Notes under the pieces: model-generated
Databases searched by the model: none
Told to the model about the DNA's origin: nothing
The model's input: only the letters and a program-made list of their open reading frames with translations
Translations under genes and position numbers: made by a program
Shown: piece after piece, positions 1-8,997 of the stretch
Numbering within the stretch: the stretch's first letter is position 1
How the letters are laid out: every line of letters begins with the position of its first letter
Source of the DNA: CAKXIK01 sp050947015
GTDB taxonomy: Bacteria; Bacillota; Clostridia; Oscillospirales; Acutalibacteraceae
Reading direction: 5' to 3'
NCBI GenBank assembly: GCA_050947015.1
Contig: JBMNVT010000010.1
Coordinates: 1 to 64,000 of the forward strand
DNA: 64,000 nt

Positions 1-20
1 CCAGACAGCTCGCTGTCTGG
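1..20. repeat. Perfect inverted repeat at the window edge
   Basis: CCAGACAG and CTGTCTGG are separated by CTCG, giving an 8-bp perfect hairpin. It is not followed by a T-run on the plus strand. It could be the end of a terminator for a gene outside the window; nothing more can be said. Confidence 0.45.
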
Positions 21-198
21 CAAAGGCATTACAACAATTTTCCCATGCGTCCTCTCAACTGGATCTCTCCCAAAGCTGTCCTATTTTCTTTCCCTAATGT
101 GTAACACATCATTGACAAACCTACAGCTTTCACCCTGATGCGGATCCCGGCCGGCAAAAATCTGCCGATGAAAATAGAACAGGTTGTCACAGATTTGA

Positions 199-227
199 TT
201 GTTATTTGTTTGGTTTTCCTGTATAAT
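199..227 (+). promoter_or_regulatory. Sigma-A-type promoter upstream of polA region
   Basis: TTGTTA at 199-204 and TATAAT at 222-227 with a 17-nt spacer. It precedes the small ORFs at 266-447 and polA, so polA is probably transcribed from here with a leader of about 280 nt. Confidence 0.6.
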
Positions 228-265
228 ACTATATAAAGAGAACGCCGAAAAGAGAGGCATTTGAC

Positions 266-513
266 ATGAAACGAACCGTTTTGATTGCCTTTGTGTTGAT
301 GTTCGCTGTTTTTCTGCCCCTGTTTGGCTTGAGCCGCGGCGCCGCGCGCACGGTTTTTAAATGATTCTGTTTTTTGCGGGCATATTTTCTACTGCGCTGC
401 TTTCTGCCATGACGGCAATGGCCTTTCCCTGTTCTGCACCGGCCTGAGCGGAAAACTTGCCACAAAATACAAATACGATGATGCATCTGATTTCCGAAAG
501 GACTGGACAATAA
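266..513 (+). pseudogene. Possible broken small membrane protein gene ahead of polA
   Basis: ATG at 266 behind AGAGAGG opens a 32-codon hydrophobic ORF (starts MKRTVLIAFVLMF) ending at 364. A second ORF starts at 361 (ATGA overlap), encodes 28 residues (MILFFAGIFSTALLSAM...) and ends at 447. A third reading frame, open from the 360s into polA, reads like ordinary protein (SGKLATKYKYDDASDF). Each piece looks coding but they lie in three frames, as expected of one small membrane protein gene broken by two single-base indels. The alternative is two real micro-ORFs acting as a polA leader. I do not recognise the family. Confidence 0.3.
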
Positions 514-515
514 TA

Positions 516-3110
516 ATGAAGCTACTGATTCTTGATGGCAACAGCATTCTGAACCGCGCCTTTTACGGCATTAAGCTGCTGACCACGCGTGACGGACAAT
601 TTACCAACGCCGTATACGGCTTTTTTACCATGCTGCAAAAACTGCTGGACGAAACGAAGCCGGACCACGTCGCCGCCGCTTTTGACCTGAAGGCGCCCAC
701 CTTCCGTCACAAAGCGTACGCGGGCTACAAGGCGCAGCGAAAGGGCATGCCACCGGAGCTCGCGCAGCAGCTTCCGGTGGTCAAGGAGCTTTTGCAGCTG
801 CTTGGCTACCGCATTGTGGAATGCGAAGGCTACGAAGCGGATGATATCCTCGGAACGCTGGCGCGCGCCTGCCGGGAACAGGGCTGCGAATGCGTGATTG
901 CGACCGGAGACCGCGACAGCCTGCAGCTGGTCGCTCCCGGCGTAACCGTCCGCATCGCCGCCACAAAAATGGGAAAGCCAGAGGTCACGCTTTACGACGA
1001 CGACGCTATTCGCGAAGCCTACGGTCTGGAGCCGAAACAGCTGATCGACGTCAAGGCGCTGCAGGGGGATTCCAGCGACAACATTCCCGGCGTTCCCGGT
1101 ATCGGCCAGAAGGGGGCGCTCGCTCTGGTGCAGCAGTTCGGCTCGCTGGACGAAATTTACGCGCACCTTGATTCGCCCGACCTGCGCGACAGTATGCGCA
1201 AAAAACTGACCGAGGGGAAGGAAAGCGCTATGATGAGCCGAATGCTCGGCACTATCTGCACCGAAGCCCCGGTCGACACCAAAATAGAAACTTATGCGAT
1301 TGCACCCGCTCAGGCAAGAGAGGCTGCGCAGCTGCTTGCAAAACTGGAATGCTTTTCGTTGATTGACAGGCTCGGGCTGCACGGCGCTTCGGCTGTGGCC
1401 GCTCCCGCTGCAGAAACTCCGGCAGCCTTATGGAATATCGAAACATGTGAAGACCTGCCGACACTGCTCCAAACGCTGCGCAACGAAAAAAGAGTCTGCT
1501 TTCTTGCAGAAATTTCGGGCGGCAGCATTGACACGATCCGAATCGCGAAGGGAAAAACCGTTTGGAAAATCACCTCCGATTCTAATGGCTTTGACCGTTT
1601 TCTCGCTGAATGGGCGGCGGATACTTCCATCGAAAAGGTCACGCACGATAGTAAGCCGTTTTTTGCCGCCCTGAAAACCGCGGGAATTGCCTGCAGCGGC
1701 AAGGTGTTCGACACCGCGCTTGCCGCTTACCTGCTCAATCCCTCTGCCAGCGGCTATGAGCTAAGCAAGCTTGCCGAGCAGAGCGGTCTGCTGCCTGCAC
1801 TGCCGGAAAATGCATCTCCCGCCGATCGTTCCGCCGCCGCCCTTCCCGTGCTGAGCGAAAAGCTGGCGCTTGAAATTGCGCAGAACGACCAGCAAGAGCT
1901 GCTGGAGAAAATTGAGCTTCCGCTTGCCCGCGTTTTAGCGGAGATGGAGCTTGCCGGGTTTGAAGTTGACGGCGACGGTGTTTCGCAGTACGGCGAGGTG
2001 CTTGCGCTGCAGATTGACCTGCTGCAGAAGCAGATTTACGAAAGCGTCGGCTATGAATTCAACATCAACTCCCCAAAACAGCTTGGCGAGGCGTTGTTTA
2101 AAAAGCTTTCCCTTCCTTACGGCAAAAAAACAAAAACCGGCTATTCCACCAGCGCCGAAATTTTGGAAAACCTGCGTGACGAGCACCCTGTCGTGGCCGC
2201 AATTCTGGAATATCGCACGCTTTCCAAACTGAAATCGACTTATTGCGACGGCCTCACAAAGGTAATCGCTGCGGACGGGAGGATTCATTCCAGTTTTAAC
2301 CAAACCGAAACCCGTACCGGACGAATCAGCTCCACGGAACCAAACCTGCAGAATATTCCCACACGCACCGACGTGGGACGGGAGCTTCGCCGCTTTTTCC
2401 GCGCACAGCGCGGGTGGACGCTGATTGACGCCGACTATTCACAGATTGAGCTGCGCGTTCTCGCTCACGTGGCAAACGATAAAACGATGATCGACGCTTT
2501 TTTGAATCACGAGGACATTCACCGCACCACAGCCTCACAGGTGTTCAATCTGCCGTCGGAGCTGATTACACCGCTGCTTCGGTCGCGCGCTAAAGCGGTC
2601 AATTTCGGCATTGTTTACGGGATCGGCGCATTTTCCCTTGCAAAGGACATTCACGTTTCCCGCGCAGAAGCCGACGCATATATCAAAGGTTATATGGAGC
2701 ATTACACCGGTGTTGCGGAATATATGCGGCGCGTTGTTTCCGAAGCCCGTGAAAACGGATTTGCCGAAACCATGTTCGGGCGCCGGCGTTACCTGCCGGA
2801 GCTGGCTTCCTCCAATTTTAACCTGCGCAGTTTTGGGGAACGGGTTGCACGCAATATGCCGATTCAGGGTACCGCAGCCGATATTATCAAAATTGCAATG
2901 ATCCGCGTCAGCGACCGCCTCCGGAAAGAAGGTCTTCGTTCCCGCCTGATTCTGCAGGTACACGACGAGTTGATTGTGGAGTCTCCGGAGGAGGAAGCCG
3001 TTCGTGCGGCGGAAATTCTGCAGAGTGAAATGGAACATGCCGTCGAACTTTCCGTACCGCTCACGGTGGATGTTCATCTGGGCAAAACATGGTTTGAAAC
3101 AAAAGAATAA
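516..3110 (+). CDS. polA: DNA polymerase I
   Basis: 864 residues, a normal full length for a bacterial PolA. The N-terminal 5'-3' exonuclease/FEN domain (about 1-290) begins MKLLILDGNSILNRAF and carries acidic clusters such as EADD and TGDRD. The middle domain (about 300-470) corresponds to the 3'-5' exonuclease fold but reads FLAEIS where the catalytic DxE should be, so proofreading is probably lost. The polymerase domain carries motif A DADYSQIEL near 638, motif B RAKAVNFGIVYG near 690 and motif C VHDEL near 816. The protein fills gaps and removes RNA primers in replication and repair. ATG at 516 follows GAAAGGAC. Confidence 0.97.
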   Translation: MKLLILDGNSILNRAFYGIKLLTTRDGQFTNAVYGFFTMLQKLLDETKPDHVAAAFDLKAPTFRHKAYAGYKAQRKGMPPELAQQLPVVKELLQLLGYRIVECEGYEADDILGTLARACREQGCECVIATGDRDSLQLVAPGVTVRIAATKMGKPEVTLYDDDAIREAYGLEPKQLIDVKALQGDSSDNIPGVPGIGQKGALALVQQFGSLDEIYAHLDSPDLRDSMRKKLTEGKESAMMSRMLGTICTEAPVDTKIETYAIAPAQAREAAQLLAKLECFSLIDRLGLHGASAVAAPAAETPAALWNIETCEDLPTLLQTLRNEKRVCFLAEISGGSIDTIRIAKGKTVWKITSDSNGFDRFLAEWAADTSIEKVTHDSKPFFAALKTAGIACSGKVFDTALAAYLLNPSASGYELSKLAEQSGLLPALPENASPADRSAAALPVLSEKLALEIAQNDQQELLEKIELPLARVLAEMELAGFEVDGDGVSQYGEVLALQIDLLQKQIYESVGYEFNINSPKQLGEALFKKLSLPYGKKTKTGYSTSAEILENLRDEHPVVAAILEYRTLSKLKSTYCDGLTKVIAADGRIHSSFNQTETRTGRISSTEPNLQNIPTRTDVGRELRRFFRAQRGWTLIDADYSQIELRVLAHVANDKTMIDAFLNHEDIHRTTASQVFNLPSELITPLLRSRAKAVNFGIVYGIGAFSLAKDIHVSRAEADAYIKGYMEHYTGVAEYMRRVVSEARENGFAETMFGRRRYLPELASSNFNLRSFGERVARNMPIQGTAADIIKIAMIRVSDRLRKEGLRSRLILQVHDELIVESPEEEAVRAAEILQSEMEHAVELSVPLTVDVHLGKTWFETKE

Positions 3111-3191
3111 TGAAATCCGTTCCTGCACATACTATCACCGCGCACGCAAGATGATTTTATCTGCGCGCACAGAACCTGCAGGAAAGGATGC

Positions 3192-3410
3192 TTGAATACC
3201 ATGCTGGATAAAATTGCGCTGGTGCTGCTGATTATCGGCGGCATCAACTGGGGCTCCATCGGACTCTTTCAATTCGATATTGTGGCCTGGATCTGCGGAG
3301 GTTCCGGCAACATTGTCGCCCGCATTATCTACACGATTGTCGGCCTGGCCGCGGTGTGGTGCATTTCGTTTCTCTTCCGCTCCAGAAGCCCCGTCAACGA
3401 CGACAGATAA
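3192..3410 (+). CDS. DUF378 family small membrane protein
   Basis: 72 residues with two predicted membrane segments: IALVLLIIGGINWGSIGLF, and a second around residues 38-60. The GGINWG signature and overall size match the DUF378 (YuzA-like) family, whose function is unknown. The start is ambiguous. TTG at 3192 lies only 3-4 nt after GGAAAGGA; ATG at 3201 (MLDKIAL) is 12-13 nt after it and would give 69 residues. It follows polA by 81 nt and ends just before a bidirectional terminator, so it may be co-transcribed with polA. Confidence 0.8.
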   Translation: MNTMLDKIALVLLIIGGINWGSIGLFQFDIVAWICGGSGNIVARIIYTIVGLAAVWCISFLFRSRSPVNDDR

Positions 3411-3415
3411 TCCCG

Positions 3416-3453
3416 AAAAAAAGCAGCCTCCGGCGTACGGAAGCTGCTTTTTG
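3416..3453. terminator. Bidirectional intrinsic terminator
   Basis: AAAAAGCAGCCTCCG pairs with CGGAAGCTGCTTTTT around a short loop, with A and T tracts on both sides. It separates convergent DUF378 (plus) and ackA (minus) genes and can serve both strands. Confidence 0.8.
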
Positions 3454-3480
3454 TTATAGATATCCGAAATTTTGCACGGC

Positions 3481-4695
3481 TTATTTCTGCAAAGCCTTTT
3501 CCGCCAGCGCCATGGTGTCACGCGCAATCAGCAGTTCCTCGTTTGTCGGGATCACAAAAACCCTAACGGAGGAATCCGGCGTGGAAACCTCGGCTTCCTT
3601 GCCGTGAACCGTTGCGTTGTTCTTTTCTTTGTCAATTTTAACGCCCATGTACGACAGATGCTCGCACACCTTTTCACGGTAAAGCGGCTGGTTTTCGCCT
3701 ACGCCTGCCGTAAAGACGATTGCATCGCAGCCGTCCAGTTCGGCAATATATCCGCCGACAAACTTGGTCAGCTCCTGCGAAAGCATCTTCTGCGTCAGAA
3801 TAGCGCGCGGATTTCCGGCCTGCGCCGCGTCATCGATATCGCGGTCATCGCTGGAAAAACCGGAAACGCCGAGCATGCCGGACTTTTTGTTCAGCAGGTC
3901 GCTCATTTGCTTCGGAGTCAGCCCTTCTTTTTCCGCAATAAAGGTGACGACTGACGGGTCAAGTGTACCGGTGCGGGTGCCCATCATGAAACCGTCAAGC
4001 GGCGTCAGACCCATTGAGGTGTCGATTACCTTGCCGTGATCGATCGCCGTAACGGAAGAGCCGTTGCCCAGATGGCAGGTGATCATTTTCAGTTCGGAAA
4101 GCGGGCGTCCCATCAGCTCTGCGCAGCGCGCGCTGACAAACCGGTGCGATGTACCGTGGAATCCATAGCGGCGGACATGATATTTTTCGTAATATTCATA
4201 AGGGATCGGATACAGGTATGCGTAATCCGGCATGGTGGAATGGAACGCCGTGTCGAACACAGCGACCTCCGGCACTTTTTCGCCGAAAACAGCGCGGCAG
4301 GCGCGCAGCCCCTGTGCGTTGGCCGGATTGTGAAGCGGAGCAAGGTCGGAAAGCTCCTCGATCTGCTCGATTACTTTGTCATCCACCAGAACCGACCGGC
4401 TAAACACCGAGCCGCCCTGCACCACGCGGTGACCGACCGCAGAAATTTCGGAAAAGTTCTGAATGACGCCATATTCGGAATCGAGCAGCGCATTTTTAAT
4501 CTGCTCAAAAGCGACCATGTGGTCCTTCATCGGAACCTCTTTTTTCAGCACACGACCGTCCGCGGTCTTGTGCGTAAAGCGTCCGTCGATGCCGATGCGC
4601 TCACAAATGCCCTTCGCCATCATTTTTTCACCGTTCATATCGATGAGCTGGTACTTCATCGAAGAACTGCCTGCGTTGATAACCAGAATCTTCAT
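3481..4695 (-). CDS. ackA: Acetate kinase
   Basis: 404 residues, the standard AckA length. It interconverts acetyl phosphate + ADP and acetate + ATP, the substrate-level phosphorylation step of acetate fermentation, in the cytoplasm. Visible family features are the N-terminal phosphate-binding NAGSSSMKYQL, VGHRVVQGG, the catalytic-Asp region FDTAFH, HLGNGSS and MGTRTGTLDP. The start at 4695 is chosen because GGAGAAAGATC precedes it. An upstream in-frame extension to 4743 is basic and unconserved in look. No pta is adjacent. It is divergent from tmcAL, whose product also activates acetate. Confidence 0.97.
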   Translation of the reverse strand: MKILVINAGSSSMKYQLIDMNGEKMMAKGICERIGIDGRFTHKTADGRVLKKEVPMKDHMVAFEQIKNALLDSEYGVIQNFSEISAVGHRVVQGGSVFSRSVLVDDKVIEQIEELSDLAPLHNPANAQGLRACRAVFGEKVPEVAVFDTAFHSTMPDYAYLYPIPYEYYEKYHVRRYGFHGTSHRFVSARCAELMGRPLSELKMITCHLGNGSSVTAIDHGKVIDTSMGLTPLDGFMMGTRTGTLDPSVVTFIAEKEGLTPKQMSDLLNKKSGMLGVSGFSSDDRDIDDAAQAGNPRAILTQKMLSQELTKFVGGYIAELDGCDAIVFTAGVGENQPLYREKVCEHLSYMGVKIDKEKNNATVHGKEAEVSTPDSSVRVFVIPTNEELLIARDTMALAEKALQK

Positions 4696-4775
4696 GATCT
4701 TTCTCCTTCTCCTTTGGGAACCGAGCGTTTGTGAAACGCTCACGGGTTCATCCTTGGTGCTTTCCCGAATTTCAG

Positions 4776-4804
4776 TTGAGAGCGCACCGTTATAGTATTA
4801 TAAT
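4776..4804 (+). promoter_or_regulatory. Promoter of tmcAL
   Basis: TTGAGA at 4776-4781, a 17-nt spacer, TATAAT at 4799-4804. It sits 40 nt upstream of the tmcAL start in the ackA/tmcAL divergent region. Confidence 0.7.
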
Positions 4805-4843
4805 AATATACGAAATCGGTATTTTCAAGGAGTTTGAGACGAA

Positions 4844-6073
4844 ATGTCTTGTTTTGTGCATGTTTTTGGGGTAATCTGCGAATATAATCCGTTTCACAAC
4901 GGTCACCGGCTTCATCTGGAGCAAACAAGACAGCAGGCGACCCATGTTGTCGCCGTGATGAGCGGCAGCTTTGTCCAGCGGGGCGAGCCTGCTCTTCTGG
5001 ATAAATGGACTCGCGCTCGCATGGCTTTGCAAAACGGAGCCGACCTGGTGTTGGAGCTGCCGCTGCCTTGGGCAATGGCCGGCGCGGAACGCTTTGCCGC
5101 CGGCGGTGTGGCAATGGTTTCGGCGCTGGGCTGTGCGGAAGCGCTCAGCTTCGGTTGTGAACACGGCAGCGCCGCGACCTTGCAGAGCGCTGCGCAGGCA
5201 CTGCTATCCACCGGGCTTGGGGATGCGCTGCGCCCGCTGCTGGATGCCGGGCTTTCGTTTGCCGCCGCGCGGGAAGAAGCCGTCCGCCGCCGGTTTGGCA
5301 CCGAATGCGCCGCTTTGCTGCAAAGCCCAAACGATATTCTTGCCGTCGAATACACAAAAGCGATCCTCCAATTGCAGACGCAGCTTTCTCTGTTTCCCGT
5401 GCGCAGGCTTGGCGCTGCGCATGACGGAGACGGCCTTTCCCCTGAAATCCGTCTGCCCGCCGGAGAAGCCGTCGCCTCTGCCTCCGCCCTGCGCAAGGCG
5501 CTGCAAAACAACAAGAATATCGCCGAGTTTGTGCCGCAAAACTGCCGTGTTCCGCTTTTGCTGGCCGCGGGGGAGCGTCGGCTTTCCGGCGGAATGGAAC
5601 CGCTGACCCGCGCCGTGCTGGCAAAGCTGCGCACCATGACGGAAACGGAAGCCTCCGTTCTGCCGGACGTCAGCGAAGGGCTGCACAACCGGCTACTCGC
5701 TGCGGCGCGGTGTGCCGATTCGCTTCCGGCGCTTTACGCCGCCGCAAAAACCAAACGTTACAGCCACGCCCGCATCCGCCGCGCAGCAGCTGCCGCCCTG
5801 CTTGGCCTGCGCGAAGAGGACTGCGCAGGCACGCCGCCCTACTTGCGCGTTCTGGGCTTAAACCGCCGCGGGCAGGAAATTCTGCGCCGAATGAAGCAGA
5901 CCGCAGCTCTGCCCGTCATTCTTCGCCCGTCAGAAATTGCAAGGCTGGACGAAAGGGCGCGGCGCGTGTTTTCCCTGGACTGCGCCGCGACAGATCTCTG
6001 GGCGCTTTCCACCGGAAAAATTCTGCCCGCCGGGCTGGATTTTTCTACGCCGGTGGTCACCGAAGAAATCTGA
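4844..6073 (+). CDS. tmcAL: tRNA(Met) cytidine acetate ligase (TmcAL/YlbM family)
   Basis: 409 residues. The N-terminus contains GVICEYNPFHNGH, the nucleotidyltransferase ATP-binding motif of the TmcAL family, followed by MSGSFVQRGEPALLDKW, which is near-invariant in these proteins. The enzyme adenylates acetate and transfers it to cytidine 34 of elongator tRNA-Met, making ac4C in the wobble position. AAGGAG at 4827-4832 lies 11 nt before ATG 4844. Being divergent from ackA places two acetate-using enzymes back to back. Length matches the family. Confidence 0.92.
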   Translation: MSCFVHVFGVICEYNPFHNGHRLHLEQTRQQATHVVAVMSGSFVQRGEPALLDKWTRARMALQNGADLVLELPLPWAMAGAERFAAGGVAMVSALGCAEALSFGCEHGSAATLQSAAQALLSTGLGDALRPLLDAGLSFAAAREEAVRRRFGTECAALLQSPNDILAVEYTKAILQLQTQLSLFPVRRLGAAHDGDGLSPEIRLPAGEAVASASALRKALQNNKNIAEFVPQNCRVPLLLAAGERRLSGGMEPLTRAVLAKLRTMTETEASVLPDVSEGLHNRLLAAARCADSLPALYAAAKTKRYSHARIRRAAAAALLGLREEDCAGTPPYLRVLGLNRRGQEILRRMKQTAALPVILRPSEIARLDERARRVFSLDCAATDLWALSTGKILPAGLDFSTPVVTEEI

Positions 6074-6076
6074 CGG

Positions 6077-7312
6077 TCATTGCTGCACAACCTGCATAGC
6101 AATTTCTCCCCAGCGAGTCAGCCGTGACGGGTCATGCCGAACCGTGGAAATGTCCTTCAGAATCAGTTCCAGATTTACGCTGTTCGCGCGCGCCGCTTGC
6201 ACGGTGCGCTGCAAATCCTCACGCACGGCGGCTTCGTCGAACGAATCGCCCGCCAGCAGCGCGGGGTTCGGCTTGTTTGACATAATCAGCGTTGAGCCGA
6301 TTCGCTCTGCAAAATGCTCCCGGTCACTCCATGGGCTGCACGAAACCTTGCGCACGTTCGGAATCTGCCGCACAAGCTCCAGCCTGTCGTCGAGCCGGTC
6401 GCAGCAGCCGTAATAAATTGCGCCAAACTGCTTCGCCATTTCAGTGATATACGGAATTTCAAATTCCTTTGTTGTTTCCGGCGAGCAGGAGGAAAACAGC
6501 TGCGCAAGCCCGAACGCCCAGGTGTTGCGGGAGTTCGGCGCGCCGCCTTTTCCAGAATCCGGAAGTAGATCGTCCGTATAAATATAGGAACAGTGGCATG
6601 TGTTGTAATTGGTTTCCGTAATACCCAGAGCATTTGCCTCACGGATTCCGTTGAGAACGCTGTCGGTCATCCGGCGCATGCACGCGTGCAGGAATTCCGG
6701 CCGGTCCATCAAATCATAATAAATATTTTCCACGCCCATATACATCGAAAGCTGATCCCAGACGCCGAGATGGAACTGCGGCCCCCCGCCGGAAACAACC
6801 GGCGCAATTCCGTCAAAAATCCGGTGTGCCTGTTCCAGATTTTCTTCCGTCTGCAAGCGGTCATAAGTAAAATGCATATCCTGAATTTTAGCAATATCCT
6901 CCGGTTCCGGAAGCTGGTTTTCAAAATGCTGGGCATAAACGTCGGTATTCCCGTCCACCGACCGGCGCTCCACATCCACCTGCAGACCATACCCGGTACA
7001 GCCGATTGATTTCGGGATCATCAGGAACGGATTGAGCACCATATCCACCGGAAAACGGCGAAACTTATAAAGCTCGCGGCGAAGCTGCTCTTCCACCCTG
7101 CGCCAGAACGGATCACTCACCCGGCACCGCAGCTCTTCGCATTCCAACTCGCTCCATGGCAGCTGGTCGATGCAGACCATCGGGCGCTGCATTCGGCTTC
7201 TGTTCAGCGCCTTCCACAGCTGTACGCGTTCCCGCTGCGCGGGGGAATCGGCCGCCTCCATATACTCCGCCGCCAAGCGGCGCAGGATTTGCTTTTCCTG
7301 CACAGTAATCAT
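6077..7312 (-). CDS. Uroporphyrinogen decarboxylase-like (UroD/MtaA-type) protein
   Basis: About 411 residues with the UroD-type TIM-barrel pattern: VVSGGGPQFHLGVWDQLS mid-protein, NYNTCHCSYIYTDD, then IYYGCCDRLDDRLELV and a C-terminal ELILKDISTVRHDP. In anaerobes this superfamily includes cobamide-dependent methyltransferases; the Cys/His residues of TCHC and GCC could bind zinc (inference). It is not a haem-pathway HemE by context. ATG 7312 is preferred because AGAGG lies 6 nt upstream; ATG 7318 abuts the Shine-Dalgarno. No corrinoid protein is next to it. It is divergent from an AraC regulator that probably controls it. Confidence 0.75.
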   Translation of the reverse strand: MITVQEKQILRRLAAEYMEAADSPAQRERVQLWKALNRSRMQRPMVCIDQLPWSELECEELRCRVSDPFWRRVEEQLRRELYKFRRFPVDMVLNPFLMIPKSIGCTGYGLQVDVERRSVDGNTDVYAQHFENQLPEPEDIAKIQDMHFTYDRLQTEENLEQAHRIFDGIAPVVSGGGPQFHLGVWDQLSMYMGVENIYYDLMDRPEFLHACMRRMTDSVLNGIREANALGITETNYNTCHCSYIYTDDLLPDSGKGGAPNSRNTWAFGLAQLFSSCSPETTKEFEIPYITEMAKQFGAIYYGCCDRLDDRLELVRQIPNVRKVSCSPWSDREHFAERIGSTLIMSNKPNPALLAGDSFDEAAVREDLQRTVQAARANSVNLELILKDISTVRHDPSRLTRWGEIAMQVVQQ

Positions 7313-7518
7313 GGTCATCCTCTTTTCTCTGTTCTGATCTGCAAATTTTCTGCCGCCAAGGCAGAACTTTGCTCTGTCCCGATTATACTGCCCGAAGCGA
7401 AACCGGAACACCTCAAAAGCTGGCCGAAATTCGTCAAAAATGAACCAATTTCATCATTTTCCCGCGCGTAAACTGCTCTACGGCAACCAATATTCTATTT
7501 TGTAAAGAAGGTGACCGA

Positions 7519-8253
7519 ATGCTTTTGGATTGCGGTGTTACCGTCGTTTGGCCGGAATGGTTTGTCACGGAAAACAAACCCTGCGGTTTTTGCCGTGTCT
7601 ATTACGTTGAGGGCGGATCTGTGCGCTGTTTTTCCGGAACCGAGTCGTTCCCGCTGCGGCCGAACACGCTCTATCTGTTCTCTTCAGCGGCGCCCTACCG
7701 TCTGGAACAGGATCCTGCCGATCCGCTGCGATGCACCTTTCTGCACCTCGATCTTCTGCCGCGGGTGCTTCGGCGCTGCATCGAAATCCCCATCGCGCAG
7801 GAGAGCACACTGTTTTTCCTGATCTCCGCTATCCGAAGCGCAATCAACGGCGGAACCATCCGTTCGGCTGCCGCGCTGGCCGAAGCCTTGACCGAGCACC
7901 TTGCGGAAAAAGATCTGCTGCCCGGCTGTGAATCCGCGCTTGCCCCTGCACTGCTCGCTCTTTCAGCAAATCTGAACGAAACTCCAAACATTTCCGCGCT
8001 GGCCGCGCTTTGCGGCTATTCCGTGCAGCACTTTATCCGCCGATTCCGTCTGGAATTCGGCATGCCGCCTCACCAGTTTATCATCCTGTGCCGGATGCGT
8101 GCGGCAGCCCGAATGCTTTCGCGCGGTGACTCGGTCGCTCAGACGGCGGCTTCCTGCGGATACAGTGACCCTAAGCTGTTTTCGCGCGCTTTCATTCGCT
8201 TTTATCAGGTTCCGCCATCGCGCTACCGGCAATATTACCCTCCGATGCCATAA
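7519..8253 (+). CDS. AraC family transcriptional regulator
   Basis: 244 residues. The N-terminal part (about 1-140) looks like a cupin-type sensor with FRCTF-like strand sequence. The C-terminal 90 residues form the double helix-turn-helix: ISALAALCGYSVQHFIRRF, then a second helix pair ending SVAQTAASCGYSDPKLFSRA and FYQVPPSRYR. AAGGTG lies 6 nt before ATG 7519. The 206-nt divergent gap to the UroD-like gene holds a TATAAT-like box for that gene at 7382-7387 (minus strand) without a well-spaced -35, which fits activator-dependent control. The ligand is unknown. Confidence 0.88.
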   Translation: MLLDCGVTVVWPEWFVTENKPCGFCRVYYVEGGSVRCFSGTESFPLRPNTLYLFSSAAPYRLEQDPADPLRCTFLHLDLLPRVLRRCIEIPIAQESTLFFLISAIRSAINGGTIRSAAALAEALTEHLAEKDLLPGCESALAPALLALSANLNETPNISALAALCGYSVQHFIRRFRLEFGMPPHQFIILCRMRAAARMLSRGDSVAQTAASCGYSDPKLFSRAFIRFYQVPPSRYRQYYPPMP

Positions 8254-8256
8254 TCG

Positions 8257-8926
8257 TCATGCTTCCTTTTGTGCCGCAATGGAAACAATGGCACAAAGAA
8301 TTCCGCCGACCGGAAATGCCGCCCACGAATATTTCCAAAGGTTCCAGCAGACGCCCAACAGCAGAAAAACCGCCGTTGCCGCCAGCATAATAATTCCGTC
8401 CCAATCGGTTCTGCGGCGTTCCCGTCCGCCGGCCTCAGCCTGCACATTTTCCCGGAGGCAGTCCGCTTTATCATATTTGGATTTCTGCATTCCTGCATAA
8501 ACATACACCGGCGTCGCAACAGTAATCAGTAGCAGGAAAACGGAGACCATCAGCGCTTCCCAACGTTCTGTCGTAAAATCTGCCGGAACCGCGAAGAATT
8601 CGATGCCGACCGTCCAGATAACACCGATCAGGATGATCGCGGTGGGAACAGCAATCAAAAACGGAAACCGACGGTTAAACGCCGCAATCGTCTGTTTGGG
8701 ATAAACCGGCGCCGTGTCCGGGTGTTCTTTCACAAAACCGGCATGTGAAATTCCTGCCACAATCAGAATCGTAACGGCAACCACGACAAACATCAAAAAA
8801 TCATTGCAGCAACGATTTCGGCCAATCCGATCCCCACCAGAACCAGCAGCAACGTAACGCCCAGCAGCACCAGCCCCACTCCGGCACAGATTTGTGCCGT
8901 TCCTTTTTTCGGCCGACGGTGATTAT
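8257..8926 (-). pseudogene. Frame-disrupted membrane protein (possibly membrane tail of a regulator)
   Basis: The main frame (TTG/ATG near 8796/8793 to 8257) encodes about 178 residues with several membrane helices and ends VFLLLGVCWNLWKYSWAAF. A second frame immediately upstream (8926 to 8793) encodes GTAQICAGVGLVLLGVTLLL...IVAAMIF, another helix, and stops at TGA inside a T6 tract overlapping ATG. One extra T would fuse both frames (AMIF-L-MFVVV). The fused tail resembles membrane domains carried by some clostridial HTH proteins, but no HTH is encoded upstream. It is either a 5'-truncated remnant or an assembly homopolymer error. Confidence 0.5.
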
Positions 8927-8997
8927 TCTATCACTCCGCACCCTGTCAGCTCAACCAATTTCGTGTTGCGTTTAAAGAGACCGACGTAAACTTTGGG

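Noticed and set aside
522..1382. Long open frame on the minus strand inside polA
   Set aside because: It is a shadow of polA; the translation is Arg/Gln/Val-rich without motifs or a ribosome-binding site.
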